A stretch of 20,960 nucleotides of DNA. It comes from CAYYYA01 sp964517065 (GTDB lineage: Bacteria > Patescibacteriota > Patescibacteriia > UBA1558 > 2-01-FULL-52-15). Below the pieces are notes generated by a model. That model did not search any database. It was not told the origin of the DNA and saw nothing but the letters and a program-made list of their open reading frames with translations. Positions 7,026 to 15,447 of the stretch are shown piece by piece. Position 1 is the first letter of the stretch. Each line of letters opens with the position of its first letter. The stretch is from NCBI GenBank assembly GCA_964517065.1, contig CAZFBK010000015.1, positions 1 through 20,960 of the forward strand, in the 5' to 3' direction. A program made the position numbers and the translations under genes.

Positions 7026-8183
7026 ATGAAGATTATTCTGGCTGCCGGCATCTTTCCGCCCGATATCGGCGGTCCGGCAACCTATACAGCCCAACTGGCA
7101 GAAGCCTTAGTACAACAGGGCCACACCGTGACGGTGGTCTGTTTTTCTGATTCTGAGGAATCATTGTGTGAGAAGTACCCCGTCATTCGGGTTAAACGCA
7201 GTTGGTTCAAGATTTGGTCTCATCATCAGTATTTGCAGGCTTTGATGTGGGTCAGTCGCGGCGCTGATTGTCTCTATGCTCAAGGTCCAACAGCCGGCGG
7301 CTGGCAGGCACGTACGGTAGCGAAACGGCTCCGTCTGCCCTTGGTGGTGAAAGTAGTAGGCGACTATGCCTGGGAGCAAGCTCGTGTGCGTTTCGGATTG
7401 GATTGCACTATCGAAGAGTTTCAGACCAAACAAGATTTGCCATTAACTATTGAGCGGTTACGTTCAATGCAGCATAGCGTTGTCACTGCCGCGCAGAAGG
7501 TGGTGGTACCAAGTCAGTATTTGGCCGGGTTGGTTCAAGGGTGGGGTGTGGACGGTGACCGCGTGCAGGTTATTTACAACTCTTTCACATCAAACTTTAA
7601 CCATGTGCAGGCTTCAGAGCTTAAGCCTGGAAATATTTTCATTACCGGCGGCAGACTGGTACCGTGGAAAGGTTTTGATACACTGATCAAACTTTGGCCG
7701 CGTGTCACCGCGGAGTTTCCTGACGCTCAATTGCTGATCGCCGGTGACGGACCAGATGCTCCACGATTACGACAATTATTGGAAGACACAGGAGATACTG
7801 CCTCAGTGAAATTATTAGGACGTTTAACTTCCGATCAAATGGCTGAACAACTGCGACGTTCAAAAGCATTTATTTTGAACAGCGACTACGAAGGTATGTC
7901 ACACATGGTGCTGGAGGCCATGGCAGCCGGTGTGATACCTCTGGTTTCGCGTCGTGGCGGTAATGAGGAGTTGGTTATTGATGGTACGACCGGTTGGGCT
8001 TTCGCCTATAACAATGCTGAAGAAATACTGGCTGCGGTACTGCGGATCGCACAGCTGCCGACACAGGATCACATAATGCAGCAGGCGGTGACAGAACGCA
8101 GTCGCCAATTCACTGCGGCTAGCATGATTAGCAAGACGATTGCACTCTTGGAAGACTGTATTAAAAATCACGCCCGTGTCTAA
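7026..8183 (+). CDS. GT4 family glycosyltransferase
   Basis: A 385-residue GT-B fold enzyme. The N-terminal domain opens with the glycine loop FPPDIGGPATYTAQLAEAL (10-28). The C-terminal domain (PF00534-like) starts near 203 with ITGGRLVPWKGFDTLI, giving the conserved Arg210 and Lys215 that bind the donor diphosphate. LLIAGDGPDAPRLRQLL follows, then the retaining-enzyme EX7E motif Glu289-Glu297 (EGMSHMVLE) and the usual AMAAGVIPLVSRRGGNEE. It probably transfers a sugar from a nucleotide donor to the lipid-linked glycan at the inner face of the membrane. Donor and acceptor cannot be assigned. No Shine-Dalgarno sequence precedes the ATG. The next gene overlaps the end by eight bases if it starts at GTG 8176. 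Confidence 0.92.
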   Translation: MKIILAAGIFPPDIGGPATYTAQLAEALVQQGHTVTVVCFSDSEESLCEKYPVIRVKRSWFKIWSHHQYLQALMWVSRGADCLYAQGPTAGGWQARTVAKRLRLPLVVKVVGDYAWEQARVRFGLDCTIEEFQTKQDLPLTIERLRSMQHSVVTAAQKVVVPSQYLAGLVQGWGVDGDRVQVIYNSFTSNFNHVQASELKPGNIFITGGRLVPWKGFDTLIKLWPRVTAEFPDAQLLIAGDGPDAPRLRQLLEDTGDTASVKLLGRLTSDQMAEQLRRSKAFILNSDYEGMSHMVLEAMAAGVIPLVSRRGGNEELVIDGTTGWAFAYNNAEEILAAVLRIAQLPTQDHIMQQAVTERSRQFTAASMISKTIALLEDCIKNHARV

Positions 8184-8856
8184 GGTTTTTGTCATCATAC
8201 CGGCCTACAATGAAGCCAGCCGCAGCAGCCGTTTCGTCGCGACGCTGACCAAGCTGTCATCGTTTCCCTATCAGACTGTGGTAGTTGATGACGGGTCAGC
8301 AGATGACACGGCTACTGTAGCCCGTCAGTGGGTGGGAGTAGTACGGCATCCGATCAATCGTGGACAAGGTGCAGCCTTGATGACTGGTATGCAGTATGCG
8401 GTGCAGCACGGCGCTGATATTGTGGTTCATTTTGATGCTGATGGACAGATGCAGACCGAAGACATAGCACGTGTGATTGAGCCCTTGGAAACGGATTCGA
8501 CGGTAGATGTCGTTTTGGGTTCACGCTTCCTCGATCAGACGCGACCGGCAGCGGTACCGTGGCTGAAGAAATATTTACTCCAACGGCCGGCCTTATTATT
8601 CCAACGAGTAACTACAGGATTACATCTGACAGACGTGCACAATGGGTTTCGGGCTTTTCGCGCTTCGGCTATTGCCAAATTATCTTTACAGCAAGACGGT
8701 ATGGCACACGCGTCAGAGATCACCGCTCAGATCAAGAAGCAAAAACTTAATTACCGCGAAGTGCCGGTCACTATCCACTATTACGAATTCGGACAAGGTC
8801 TCTCCGGTGGTTTGCGGATAATCCGAGATTTGATCATTAGAAAAATAATTAAATAA
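8176..8856 (+). CDS. GT2 glycosyltransferase, DPM1/ALG5-like (second copy type)
   Basis: A GT-A fold enzyme of about 226 residues. It carries VFVIIPAYNEAS (4-15), VVVDDGSADDT (35-45), NRGQGAALMTGM (61-72), the metal-binding DAD (87-89) within HFDADGQM, GSRFLDQTR (115-123) and DVHNGFRAFR (153-162). These match the polyprenyl-phosphate mannose/glucose synthase branch of GT2. The start is set at GTG 8176, which gives the standard short N-terminus MSKVFVIIPAYNE; a TTG at 8140 in the same frame would add 12 residues. A DUF2304 gene follows after one base, and GT2-DUF2304 pairs are common in bacterial glycan loci. Residue similarity to the gene at 5209 is confined to family motifs, so the two are not recent duplicates. 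The substrate is unknown. Confidence 0.87.
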   Translation: MSKVFVIIPAYNEASRSSRFVATLTKLSSFPYQTVVVDDGSADDTATVARQWVGVVRHPINRGQGAALMTGMQYAVQHGADIVVHFDADGQMQTEDIARVIEPLETDSTVDVVLGSRFLDQTRPAAVPWLKKYLLQRPALLFQRVTTGLHLTDVHNGFRAFRASAIAKLSLQQDGMAHASEITAQIKKQKLNYREVPVTIHYYEFGQGLSGGLRIIRDLIIRKIIK

Positions 8857-8857
8857 T

Positions 8858-9205
8858 ATGTTGCAAATCATCGCTACTATTTTCCTCATCATCGCGGATC
8901 TGAAAGTCTGGAGTAAATATCGTGATCATACCTTATCACTAATTGAGAGTATGCTCTGGAGCTTGCTGTGGCTGGCTATTGGAGTTGTCTTCTGGCAACC
9001 GGAGATTACCAGTCGCATGGCATTATTCTTTGGTATTGGACGAGGCGCTGACCTGATCGTGTATGTGGCTATTGTCGTTATCGTATATTTAGTATTTCGT
9101 GTCTTCGTCCGTGTGGACAAAATGGACCGTCAGATTACCAAATTAGTCAGAACCATAGCTTTGCAAAATGAAGAAAAAAATAGCAATCCTGATCGTAAAT
9201 TATAA
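8858..9205 (+). CDS. DUF2304 small membrane protein
   Basis: A 115-residue protein with three hydrophobic helices (about 2-15, 27-46, 62-84), then a charged cytoplasmic tail containing RVDKMDRQITKLVRTIAL. The order of helices, the LSLIESMLWSLLWLAI stretch, the GIGRGADLIVY motif before the third helix and the coiled tail match DUF2304 (PF10066). Members usually sit next to GT2 genes and are thought to help lipid-linked sugar synthesis or flipping, but no biochemical role is firmly established. The gene starts one base after the preceding GT2 and overlaps the following GT2 by 38 bases, so all three are probably co-translated. Confidence 0.82.
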   Translation: MLQIIATIFLIIADLKVWSKYRDHTLSLIESMLWSLLWLAIGVVFWQPEITSRMALFFGIGRGADLIVYVAIVVIVYLVFRVFVRVDKMDRQITKLVRTIALQNEEKNSNPDRKL

Positions 9206-10226
9206 CGGTTTGCGTTGGCTATCAGACTGCCTAACGTCGGTACTGACTACCGTTCAGCCGGAGATTGAGCGCGACGTCTATTTGGTGGACAATAACTCTA
9301 CTGATACTTCGCTGGCTTTTGTTCGTGAGCAATTCCCTGAGGTTCAGGTAATTCCTTTGACGGAGAATACCGGTTTCGCCGGTGGTAATAATGCCGGTTG
9401 GCGGTTTATTCAGCAGCAGTCAGATTGCGACTATATCATGCTGTTGAACGAAGACGCGCGCCTGACAGATAGCTGTCTATCAGTTTTAGCTGATTATCTC
9501 GACAATCACGAGACCTGCGCTGCAGTACAACCGAAGCTAAAACTCTGGCCCGATACCAACCGTATTAATTCTCTAGGAAACGTTATCCATTATTTGGGAT
9601 TTGGCTACACGTCAGCTAATGACGTCCTCGACACCAATCAGATCACAACGCCACAGATTATTAACAGTTGCTCCGGTGCTGCTGTGATGATACGTCCCGA
9701 AGCAGTGCCTCTGGTCGGCGGCTTGTTCGCGGACTTTATGTTTATGTATCTGGAAGACTTGGACTTTGGCTGGCGAACGATGCTGGCAGGGTGGGATTCT
9801 GTCGTCGTACCCGAGGCAGTTGTCTATCATCAATATGAGTTTAACCGTAGTTTGAAGCAGTACTACTATTTTGAACGTAACCGCTTGTGGATTCTTGCCC
9901 AGAATTATCGTTTAGCCACCTTGATTCTCTTGCTTCCTGCTATACTGTTCATGGAGTTGGGACAGCTATTTTTTGCTTGGCGTAATAAATCTTTGCAGGC
10001 CAAGCTACAGACGTACGCTTGGCTATTGCAGCCGCAGCATCTGCGAGAGCTCGTGCAGGCACATAAGCGTGTCGTCCAATTACGCCGCCGTACAGACAGA
10101 CAGCTATTGTCGGCTTTCAGCGGACAGATTTTGTTTCAACCGCTCGAAGGCTTCTTACTTCGCTATGTGGCTAATCCTATTTTTAATACCTATTTGTCGT
10201 TAATTCGTCTCATCATCATCTGGTAA
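9168..10226 (+). CDS. GT2 glycosyltransferase, rhamnosyltransferase-like (WbbL-type)
   Basis: A 352-residue family 2 enzyme. Its motifs are ILIVNYNGLRWL (7-18), VYLVDNNSTDTS (37-48), ENTGFAGGNNAGW (66-78), NED (94-96) where a DXD usually sits, SCSGAAVMIRPEA (167-179) and the catalytic-base region MYLEDLDFGWR (193-203). The sequence DNNSTD...NTGFAGGNN is shared by rhamnosyl- and related transferases of O-antigen clusters. A hydrophobic segment near 249-270 should tether the C-terminus to the membrane. With rmlBA in the same window, rhamnose transfer is reasonable but unproven. The ATG at 9168 overlaps DUF2304 by 38 bases, an unusually long overlap that still gives the standard N-terminus. Confidence 0.88.
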   Translation: MKKKIAILIVNYNGLRWLSDCLTSVLTTVQPEIERDVYLVDNNSTDTSLAFVREQFPEVQVIPLTENTGFAGGNNAGWRFIQQQSDCDYIMLLNEDARLTDSCLSVLADYLDNHETCAAVQPKLKLWPDTNRINSLGNVIHYLGFGYTSANDVLDTNQITTPQIINSCSGAAVMIRPEAVPLVGGLFADFMFMYLEDLDFGWRTMLAGWDSVVVPEAVVYHQYEFNRSLKQYYYFERNRLWILAQNYRLATLILLLPAILFMELGQLFFAWRNKSLQAKLQTYAWLLQPQHLRELVQAHKRVVQLRRRTDRQLLSAFSGQILFQPLEGFLLRYVANPIFNTYLSLIRLIIIW

Positions 10227-10228
10227 TC

Positions 10229-11374
10229 ATGAAAATCGCCGAAGTAGTCTCAACTTTTCCTCCGTACAAAGCCGGCATGGGCAATGTGGCCTTTAACCTC
10301 AGCTGGCAGCTGCAGTCACAGGGACATCAGGTCACCGTCTTCACCCCGTCAGCGGCCAAAGGTGTTGTTTTGGATCATCTCTACCCCTTCAAAGTTTCGC
10401 GGATGCGTCCCTGGATTCAGTATGGCAACGCCGGCTTCCTACCACAGTTGTTGTGGCGTTTACGTGGTTTTGATATTGTCCATCTGCATTATCCGTTCTT
10501 CGGCGGAGCAGAGATGATCTATATGTTGGATAAAGTGGTGGATATCAAATTGGTCATTCACTATCATATGGACGTCTATGGGCAGGGTATGATGGAGAAA
10601 TTTTTCAACTGGCACAGTCAGCAGGTCATGCCTCGTATTCTCGACCGTGCTGATAAAATTATTGTCACCTCATATGACTATGCTCAGCGTTCACGTCTGC
10701 GTGATCGTCTGCGTCAGACACCGGATAAATTTATCGAAGTGCCCATCGGTGTCCAAGCAGATACGTTCAAACCACGCCGTCGGGACAAAGATCTGGAACA
10801 AAAATATAATCTGGCGAATAAGAAAGTTATTATTTTCATCGGCGCTTTGGACAAGGCTCATTATTTCAAAGGCATTACCTATCTGATCAAAGCCTTCCAG
10901 CTGATTAGCTCCAATGATGAATACCGTCTGATGATCATCGGCAAAGGTGATCTCAGTCGCAGTTATCAAAGCTTGGTTTCTAGTTTTGGTTTAGAAAAGA
11001 AAGTTATCTTCACTGGCTTCGTGGCTGATGATTTGCTACCTTTATACTACAATCTTGGAGATATCATGGTGTTGCCGTCTATTGATGGCTCAGAAGCTTT
11101 CGGTACGGTGTTATTAGAAGCCATGGCTTCCGGCCTGCCGGTGATTGCTTCTGATCTGCCGGGAGTCCGGAGTGTCGTGGATAAGAAGAGTAATGGCTTC
11201 TTGGTCAAGCCGAGAGATGTCTCTAGTTTGGCTAAGTATTTGGACTTATTACTAAAAAATCCACAGATGGCCGGACAGTTCGGTCAAGCCGGTCGAGCCA
11301 AAGTACTGGCCAAGTACGACTGGTCTCACATCGGTCAGTCAGTTGAGAAAATATTTGGAGATATCCTGTCATGA
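10229..11374 (+). CDS. GT4 family glycosyltransferase
   Basis: A 381-residue GT-B enzyme. The N-terminal glycine loop is STFPPYKAGMGNVAFNLS (8-25), followed by HLHYPFFGGAEM and the VIHYHMDVYG stretch typical of GT4. The second domain begins near 200 with IFIGALDKAHYFKG, where Lys214 occupies the donor-phosphate position, although the usual preceding Arg is not evident. LMIIGKGDL and the EX7E pair Glu289-Glu297 (EAFGTVLLE) follow, then AMASGLPVIASDLPGVRSVV. It should add a sugar with retention of anomeric configuration to the growing lipid-linked glycan. It starts two bases after the GT2 stop and ends in an ATGA overlap with the next GT4. The substrate is unknown. Confidence 0.92.
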   Translation: MKIAEVVSTFPPYKAGMGNVAFNLSWQLQSQGHQVTVFTPSAAKGVVLDHLYPFKVSRMRPWIQYGNAGFLPQLLWRLRGFDIVHLHYPFFGGAEMIYMLDKVVDIKLVIHYHMDVYGQGMMEKFFNWHSQQVMPRILDRADKIIVTSYDYAQRSRLRDRLRQTPDKFIEVPIGVQADTFKPRRRDKDLEQKYNLANKKVIIFIGALDKAHYFKGITYLIKAFQLISSNDEYRLMIIGKGDLSRSYQSLVSSFGLEKKVIFTGFVADDLLPLYYNLGDIMVLPSIDGSEAFGTVLLEAMASGLPVIASDLPGVRSVVDKKSNGFLVKPRDVSSLAKYLDLLLKNPQMAGQFGQAGRAKVLAKYDWSHIGQSVEKIFGDILS

Positions 11375-12567
11375 AAATAGTCATCATCAGTAATCTCTAT
11401 CCGCCCTATGTCAGAGGCGGAGCCGAGATTATCGTCAATAAATTAGCAGAAGGTTTACGCGACAATGTTCATAATGTTGTCGTGGTTTCGACGCAGCCTT
11501 TCAACGGTTGGTCCTCATTCAACGCCCAAGTAGATCATGTCAATAATCTCAAGGTGTATCGTTTTTTCCCGTGGAATCTCTACTATTATACGAACGATTT
11601 TGCACATGGCATATTTTTCCGAGCTATCTGGCACTTTTTTGATATTTTTAATCTGCATTCATACACTGTCGTACGTAGTATTTTGAAGCGGGAGAAGCCT
11701 GATGTAGTTATTACGCATAATCTGATGGGCTTGGGCTTTCTGACGCCTCTTTTGCTACGTCGCTTGGGTATTCGGCATATTCATACCTTACACGATGTAC
11801 AGCTGTATGCTCCGTCTGGTCTGATCATCAAAGGCAAAGAAAATAATCTAACGCAAAAAGTCGTCAACGCTTTGGGGTATCCTAGGCTGATGAAGGCGCT
11901 ATTCGGCTCGCCCGAGATTATCATCTCACCGACGAAATTTTTGGCGGAGTTTTATCAGCAGAGGGGTTATTTCCCGCAATCCAAACTGCTCATCCTACCG
12001 AATCCGGCAGATCAACCAGAGTCACCACTCGGTGTCAGCTCTGACGGTAACTTACGGTTATTATATTTAGGTCAGATACACAGTGGCAAAGGCATCCTGC
12101 AATTAATCGAAGTTATCAAAGATAGTAAACTGACTAATGTCAAACTGCGCATCGTTGGACTGGGACCGGATCTGCGGAAAGCGCTGGACCTGGCTCAAGG
12201 AGATGACCGTATCACCTTCTACGGCTGGCGCAACCGTAGTGATATTTTAGATATTCTGTCGCAAACTGATGTCTTGGTCTTACCATCAATTTGTTATGAA
12301 AATTCTCCCACAGTCATCTTGGAAGCTTTGAGTTACGGTCTCCCAGTTATAACCTCTGATATTGGAGGAGCAGGAGAGCTGATTACTGAAGGAATCAACG
12401 GTTGGAAATTTGAACCCGGTAATTGGAAGCAGCTTGGCGGTATTATCACCAAGCTGTCTGAAGATCCGACGAAACTGGCTGCTATGGCCGACGCTTGCCG
12501 CGTCTCAGTGCGTAATCATACAGTTCGACAGTACATTGATCGGTTGATGACGGCTCTAGAAAAATAA
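11371..12567 (+). CDS. GT4 family glycosyltransferase
   Basis: A 398-residue GT-B enzyme, only distantly similar to its upstream neighbour. It opens with SNLYPPYVRGGAEIIVNKLA (7-26), then VVITHNLMGLGF and HIHTLHDVQLYAP (136-148). The donor-binding domain starts near 228 with LYLGQIHSGKGILQLI (Lys240), IVGLGPDLRKAL and the EX7E pair Glu310-Glu318 (ENSPTVILE), followed by ALSYGLPVITSDIGGAGELI. The YPP...GGAE start and HTLHD motif are common in glycan-cluster GT4 enzymes. GGAG at 11357-11360, ten bases before the ATG, is a usable ribosome binding site. It is the last gene of the 7026-12567 run. Which sugar it transfers cannot be told. Confidence 0.92.
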   Translation: MKIVIISNLYPPYVRGGAEIIVNKLAEGLRDNVHNVVVVSTQPFNGWSSFNAQVDHVNNLKVYRFFPWNLYYYTNDFAHGIFFRAIWHFFDIFNLHSYTVVRSILKREKPDVVITHNLMGLGFLTPLLLRRLGIRHIHTLHDVQLYAPSGLIIKGKENNLTQKVVNALGYPRLMKALFGSPEIIISPTKFLAEFYQQRGYFPQSKLLILPNPADQPESPLGVSSDGNLRLLYLGQIHSGKGILQLIEVIKDSKLTNVKLRIVGLGPDLRKALDLAQGDDRITFYGWRNRSDILDILSQTDVLVLPSICYENSPTVILEALSYGLPVITSDIGGAGELITEGINGWKFEPGNWKQLGGIITKLSEDPTKLAAMADACRVSVRNHTVRQYIDRLMTALEK

Positions 12568-12787
12568 GTCCGTTTTAAGAAGGAAGACGTTATGTCTGCA
12601 TTGACAGTGTAAAGTAGATATAATAGGGTATTTTTATCATGAAACACGGTCAATTTGTGTCGTGTTGTTCATTTGTAATCTAGATATATATGTGTTAAAG
12701 GTGTGATGAAGGCTTATAAATCGGCTTTTTACAACCCGACCAGTGATGATCATTGGTTGGTTCATTCTCAAGCACGGAGGATTCAGT
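12568..12787. other. 220-base intergenic stretch with promoter-like fragments and an inverted repeat
   Basis: The stretch is A+T-rich to about 12720. It holds a perfect TTGACA (12601-12606) and a perfect TATAAT (12619-12624), but only 12 bases apart, too close for a normal promoter. An inverted repeat AACACG (12643-12648) / CGTGTT (12661-12666) with a 12-base loop follows and has no T-run, so it is not a standard terminator. No convincing terminator for the upstream GT4 run was found. Confidence 0.45.
12776..12780 (+). promoter_or_regulatory. Consensus Shine-Dalgarno GGAGG for the orphan gene
   Basis: GGAGG, preceded by C, lies seven bases upstream of the ATG at 12788, the optimal spacing. 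It decides that start over the in-frame upstream codon at 12743. It is the strongest ribosome binding site in the window. Confidence 0.75.
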
Positions 12788-13222
12788 ATGCGACCGAACT
12801 GGTGGCACGGGCACGGCATCAAGATGGCGGTGGGGAAGCTGGATTTGGAGGAACACACCCTTCATTTGAACGGAGGTGGAGGAGTTATCTCGTTTAAGAT
12901 CACTCGTCGGGGGCTGCTTAATGGAGCTGGTTGGTGTGTTCTCTGGGCTCTTAGGCATGAGCCGGAGAGCGAGTCATTTGGCTCTCGCGTCTTCAACAGT
13001 GCCGAATTGCGAGCGGCCTTTCATCTGGTCGAGGAAACGAGTCCTCCTAGTCGACTGGCGCTGCGATTCGATGCTGACGTAGCAGTGCAGGGCAAGTTCA
13101 TCCGGTGCGGTCAATTCCTCAACATCCCCGGGCCTGGCACTGGTCACGATGGCGACGTCAACATCTCCATTTTCGTGGAAGATACGATCAAAGAGGCTGT
13201 GAGTCGTCTGATTCAGGAGTGA
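12788..13222 (+). CDS. Orphan protein of unknown function, G+C-richer than its neighbours
   Basis: A 144-residue protein, not recognised. It starts MRPNWWHGHGIKMAVGKLDL and contains a Gly-rich run (LNGGGGVISFKI), a single central Trp-rich hydrophobic stretch (GWCVLWAL), a FDADVAVQGKFIRCGQF segment and a helical, acidic end (VEDTIKEAVSRLIQE). It has no signal peptide or clear membrane helix. Predicted structure would be mixed, mostly beta. Codon choice differs from the surrounding genes: AAG for lysine almost throughout, and many codons ending in G or C. It has a consensus Shine-Dalgarno and a G+C-rich terminator 35 bases after its stop, so it looks like a self-contained transcription unit set into the glycan locus. 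A horizontally acquired gene is possible, or a highly expressed one with its own codon bias. Coding potential is likely; function is open. Confidence 0.72.
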   Translation: MRPNWWHGHGIKMAVGKLDLEEHTLHLNGGGGVISFKITRRGLLNGAGWCVLWALRHEPESESFGSRVFNSAELRAAFHLVEETSPPSRLALRFDADVAVQGKFIRCGQFLNIPGPGTGHDGDVNISIFVEDTIKEAVSRLIQE

Positions 13223-13257
13223 GCATCAGGTCGCTCCGAAAACCTCGCGCAATAAAC

Positions 13258-13292
13258 AAAGCCCCTGTGGTCCAGACGACGCAGGGGCTTTT
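13258..13292. terminator. Strong bidirectional intrinsic terminator
   Basis: AAAGCCCCTG (13258-13267) pairs perfectly with CAGGGGCTTT (13282-13291) around a 14-base loop, followed by a T-run. Read on the minus strand, the stem is followed by TTTGTTTATT. It sits between convergent genes ending at 13222 (plus) and 13301 (minus) and should stop both. Confidence 0.9.
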
Positions 13293-13300
13293 CAATTGCT

Positions 13301-15400
13301 TTATTTTGAGGAGTCGGGCAATTGATAGCTGAAAATATAACTTTTATTATCACCGATCAGTTGCGTCTGATTGGCGGTTTTTTTGTGTCGGGCGACGATA
13401 TCTTCGAAGCCGGACCAATAATTATTTACCACCAGATAGACTGTTTTGGCTTTTGTCAGCTTTTGTACATCTTGCAGAACGACAGTCAGCTCTTTGCGGT
13501 TATTGACCAGATCCAGATACGACTGATAGAGTGGGTCGCCGGTGGGGATAGGGTAGTAGAAATTGGTGCCGTAATAATGATAGAAGCCGTACTGGTTGAT
13601 AGCCGCGGCTGACACCGACTGATTGGCTAGGACTACATAGTCGTTGGTTTTCGCCTGATCATGAATCCAGCGTACAGTCTCGATATCATAACGGCTGGTA
13701 TTGAAGCCTTTGTTCTGCTCGACATAGTCGAAGCGGGGATAGCTCAGATACCAGGAGATGGTCAGCGTAGCAGCGAAAAAAAGCCAGCAGATTGCTTGCA
13801 GCAGTGCTGTCAGCTGAATGACACGGCGCAACAAAAGATAGGCAGTGACGCAGACGAAGGGTAAGAGGAAATAAAAACTCAATTGTAAAATTCGTTCAGG
13901 GAAGATGAAACGTTCATAAGGAATGAGGAAATCAAAGGAGACAAAAGATTTCAACAAGAAATAGTTGATGATCAGCACGAAGAAAGTAATGAGATAATGC
14001 AGGAAGTAATGGAGACGTTTCTTGCGGATCATGAAGATCAAACTGACAGCACTGATGAGCAGCAGCAAAAGACGGGTATTATTGCCGAGTAAATAGATCA
14101 GATCTTCGAAACGGACAAACGTATGATAGCTGGTATTGAAAATAACAGGCGCTGAAGTAGCTTCAGTAGCAACCGCAGAAGGTGAAGAACCAGCTGTTTT
14201 TGACAAAAAAGAATTAAGGAAAAAAGTCAGCGGTAAGATGATAGCAGCCACGGCTGTCAGTGAACTGTAGCCAACGATGCGGACGTATTTGGATAAACCC
14301 TGACGATGCCAGAACCGATGATAGAGTCCGAGCAAAATTGCGAAGAAAACCAACGGTATGCCCGACAAAGGATGGATAGCCACCGTAGCCAATGATAGGA
14401 TCACGATATACCACAGACCGACACCCTGACGATTGATATAAAAAAGTGTCAGGAAAATAATCAACAGCGACATCAGTACTGATAGAGCTTGTGGTGTTGA
14501 TTGGATCAGTACTGAGAAAGGAGCAGCTAAGAAGACCAACGGTAGTAGCTGGATAGCTTTGGAGTGATTATGAAAGTTATCTTTGAAAGCTTGGAAAATA
14601 ATAGTTGGTAAGCTGAGGGCGGCTAGGACTGGTACCAGCCAGCTATCTATCTGTTCACGAGACAGATGGAGCCACTGACTGAGCCAGATGACCAGACTGT
14701 AGTGGCCGATGTAGTAGAACGGCTTTGGACTCAGCGTGCCGGTAATGGCAATTATTTTCTCGGTAGCTTGATGAATGAAGGGATCGAAGCCAAAGCCCAA
14801 AGGGTAGAGCAATAATGTCAGGCTGAAGCTGAAGAAGAAATGTAAGCTGTTGATGGCGGCGCGATATTTATCAGAAACGAGATTGAGTGCGATGACGATA
14901 GAACTCAGACAGAAGTAGAGCAAGAAAATGCTCGGCGGCAGGATCAGCCAAGGAGATTGCACGGGCTCTACCGTTTGATGCGCTAGTAACAACCGTACGG
15001 TATAGAAGCCTATCAGACTGTAGAGTGCTATGAGGACGGTGGTGATAATTTTCGTTTTGACACCGGAGGCCAGATTCTTCAGCTCTGGGGTTGCTGGCTT
15101 GACTGCCTGATAGGGCAGTGCTAAAGCCAGCGGGATAATCGAAGTTATGAGAAATAATGAGGTAGGTGTGAGATTATACAAGTAGAATGACAGAGTACCA
15201 GCGATTATTATCAGACTGATTAATAATAAAAAACCAAGGAGCCAGCGAAACCACGGGGATTTGTAGCGGAAATATTTGTAACCAAGCAGCTGGCTTTGAA
15301 GTGTAACAAAAATCAGTCCGAAGACTGTTTGCCAGATGCCGGCTGGCCAAGGGGTGAGGATGAATCCGAAGGATAGAAGTGATAAACCAAAGAGTATCAT
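13301..15400 (-). CDS. Polytopic GT-C-like membrane protein, glycosyltransferase candidate
   Basis: A 699-residue protein with a dozen or more hydrophobic segments between about 1 and 550, then an extracytoplasmic alpha/beta tail (about 555-699) containing ETVRWIHDQAKTNDYVVLAN. This layout, many helices followed by a small soluble C-terminal domain, is that of GT-C glycosyltransferases (STT3, PMT, ArnT types). The stretch GFGFDPFIHQATEKII (202-217) with Asp206 lies where GT-C enzymes carry an acidic residue in an external loop. TIHPLSG-like and RFIFPERILQLSF segments recall motifs of the same superfamily. If correct, it uses a lipid-linked sugar outside the membrane. It could instead be a Wzy-like polymerase; no motif decides this. 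It is a single-gene minus-strand unit ending in a strong terminator and divergent from the GT39-like gene at 15464. Confidence 0.7.
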   Translation of the reverse strand: MILFGLSLLSFGFILTPWPAGIWQTVFGLIFVTLQSQLLGYKYFRYKSPWFRWLLGFLLLISLIIIAGTLSFYLYNLTPTSLFLITSIIPLALALPYQAVKPATPELKNLASGVKTKIITTVLIALYSLIGFYTVRLLLAHQTVEPVQSPWLILPPSIFLLYFCLSSIVIALNLVSDKYRAAINSLHFFFSFSLTLLLYPLGFGFDPFIHQATEKIIAITGTLSPKPFYYIGHYSLVIWLSQWLHLSREQIDSWLVPVLAALSLPTIIFQAFKDNFHNHSKAIQLLPLVFLAAPFSVLIQSTPQALSVLMSLLIIFLTLFYINRQGVGLWYIVILSLATVAIHPLSGIPLVFFAILLGLYHRFWHRQGLSKYVRIVGYSSLTAVAAIILPLTFFLNSFLSKTAGSSPSAVATEATSAPVIFNTSYHTFVRFEDLIYLLGNNTRLLLLLISAVSLIFMIRKKRLHYFLHYLITFFVLIINYFLLKSFVSFDFLIPYERFIFPERILQLSFYFLLPFVCVTAYLLLRRVIQLTALLQAICWLFFAATLTISWYLSYPRFDYVEQNKGFNTSRYDIETVRWIHDQAKTNDYVVLANQSVSAAAINQYGFYHYYGTNFYYPIPTGDPLYQSYLDLVNNRKELTVVLQDVQKLTKAKTVYLVVNNYWSGFEDIVARHKKTANQTQLIGDNKSYIFSYQLPDSSK

Positions 15401-15447
15401 ACTTTTGTCAAGTTTATCATAAGTAGCTGTTTAGAAAAAGCCCTTTT

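Noticed and set aside
7899..8198. 99-codon minus-strand open frame
   Set aside because: It lies opposite the GT4 catalytic region and shows no independent support.
12601..12624. TTGACA and TATAAT as a promoter for the orphan gene
   Set aside because: Both hexamers are perfect but only 12 bases apart, too close for normal sigma-70 recognition.
12592..12683. Two tiny open frames (MSALTV at 12592-12612; MKHGQFVSCCSFVI at 12639-12683) as leader peptides
   Set aside because: They are short enough to occur by chance; no run of regulatory codons and no clear attenuator follows.
12706..12897. Open frame starting MKAYKSAFYNPTSDDHW, overlapping the orphan gene
   Set aside because: No Shine-Dalgarno sequence, and it overlaps out of frame a gene that has a consensus one; its C-terminal part is Gly/Arg-rich low-information sequence.
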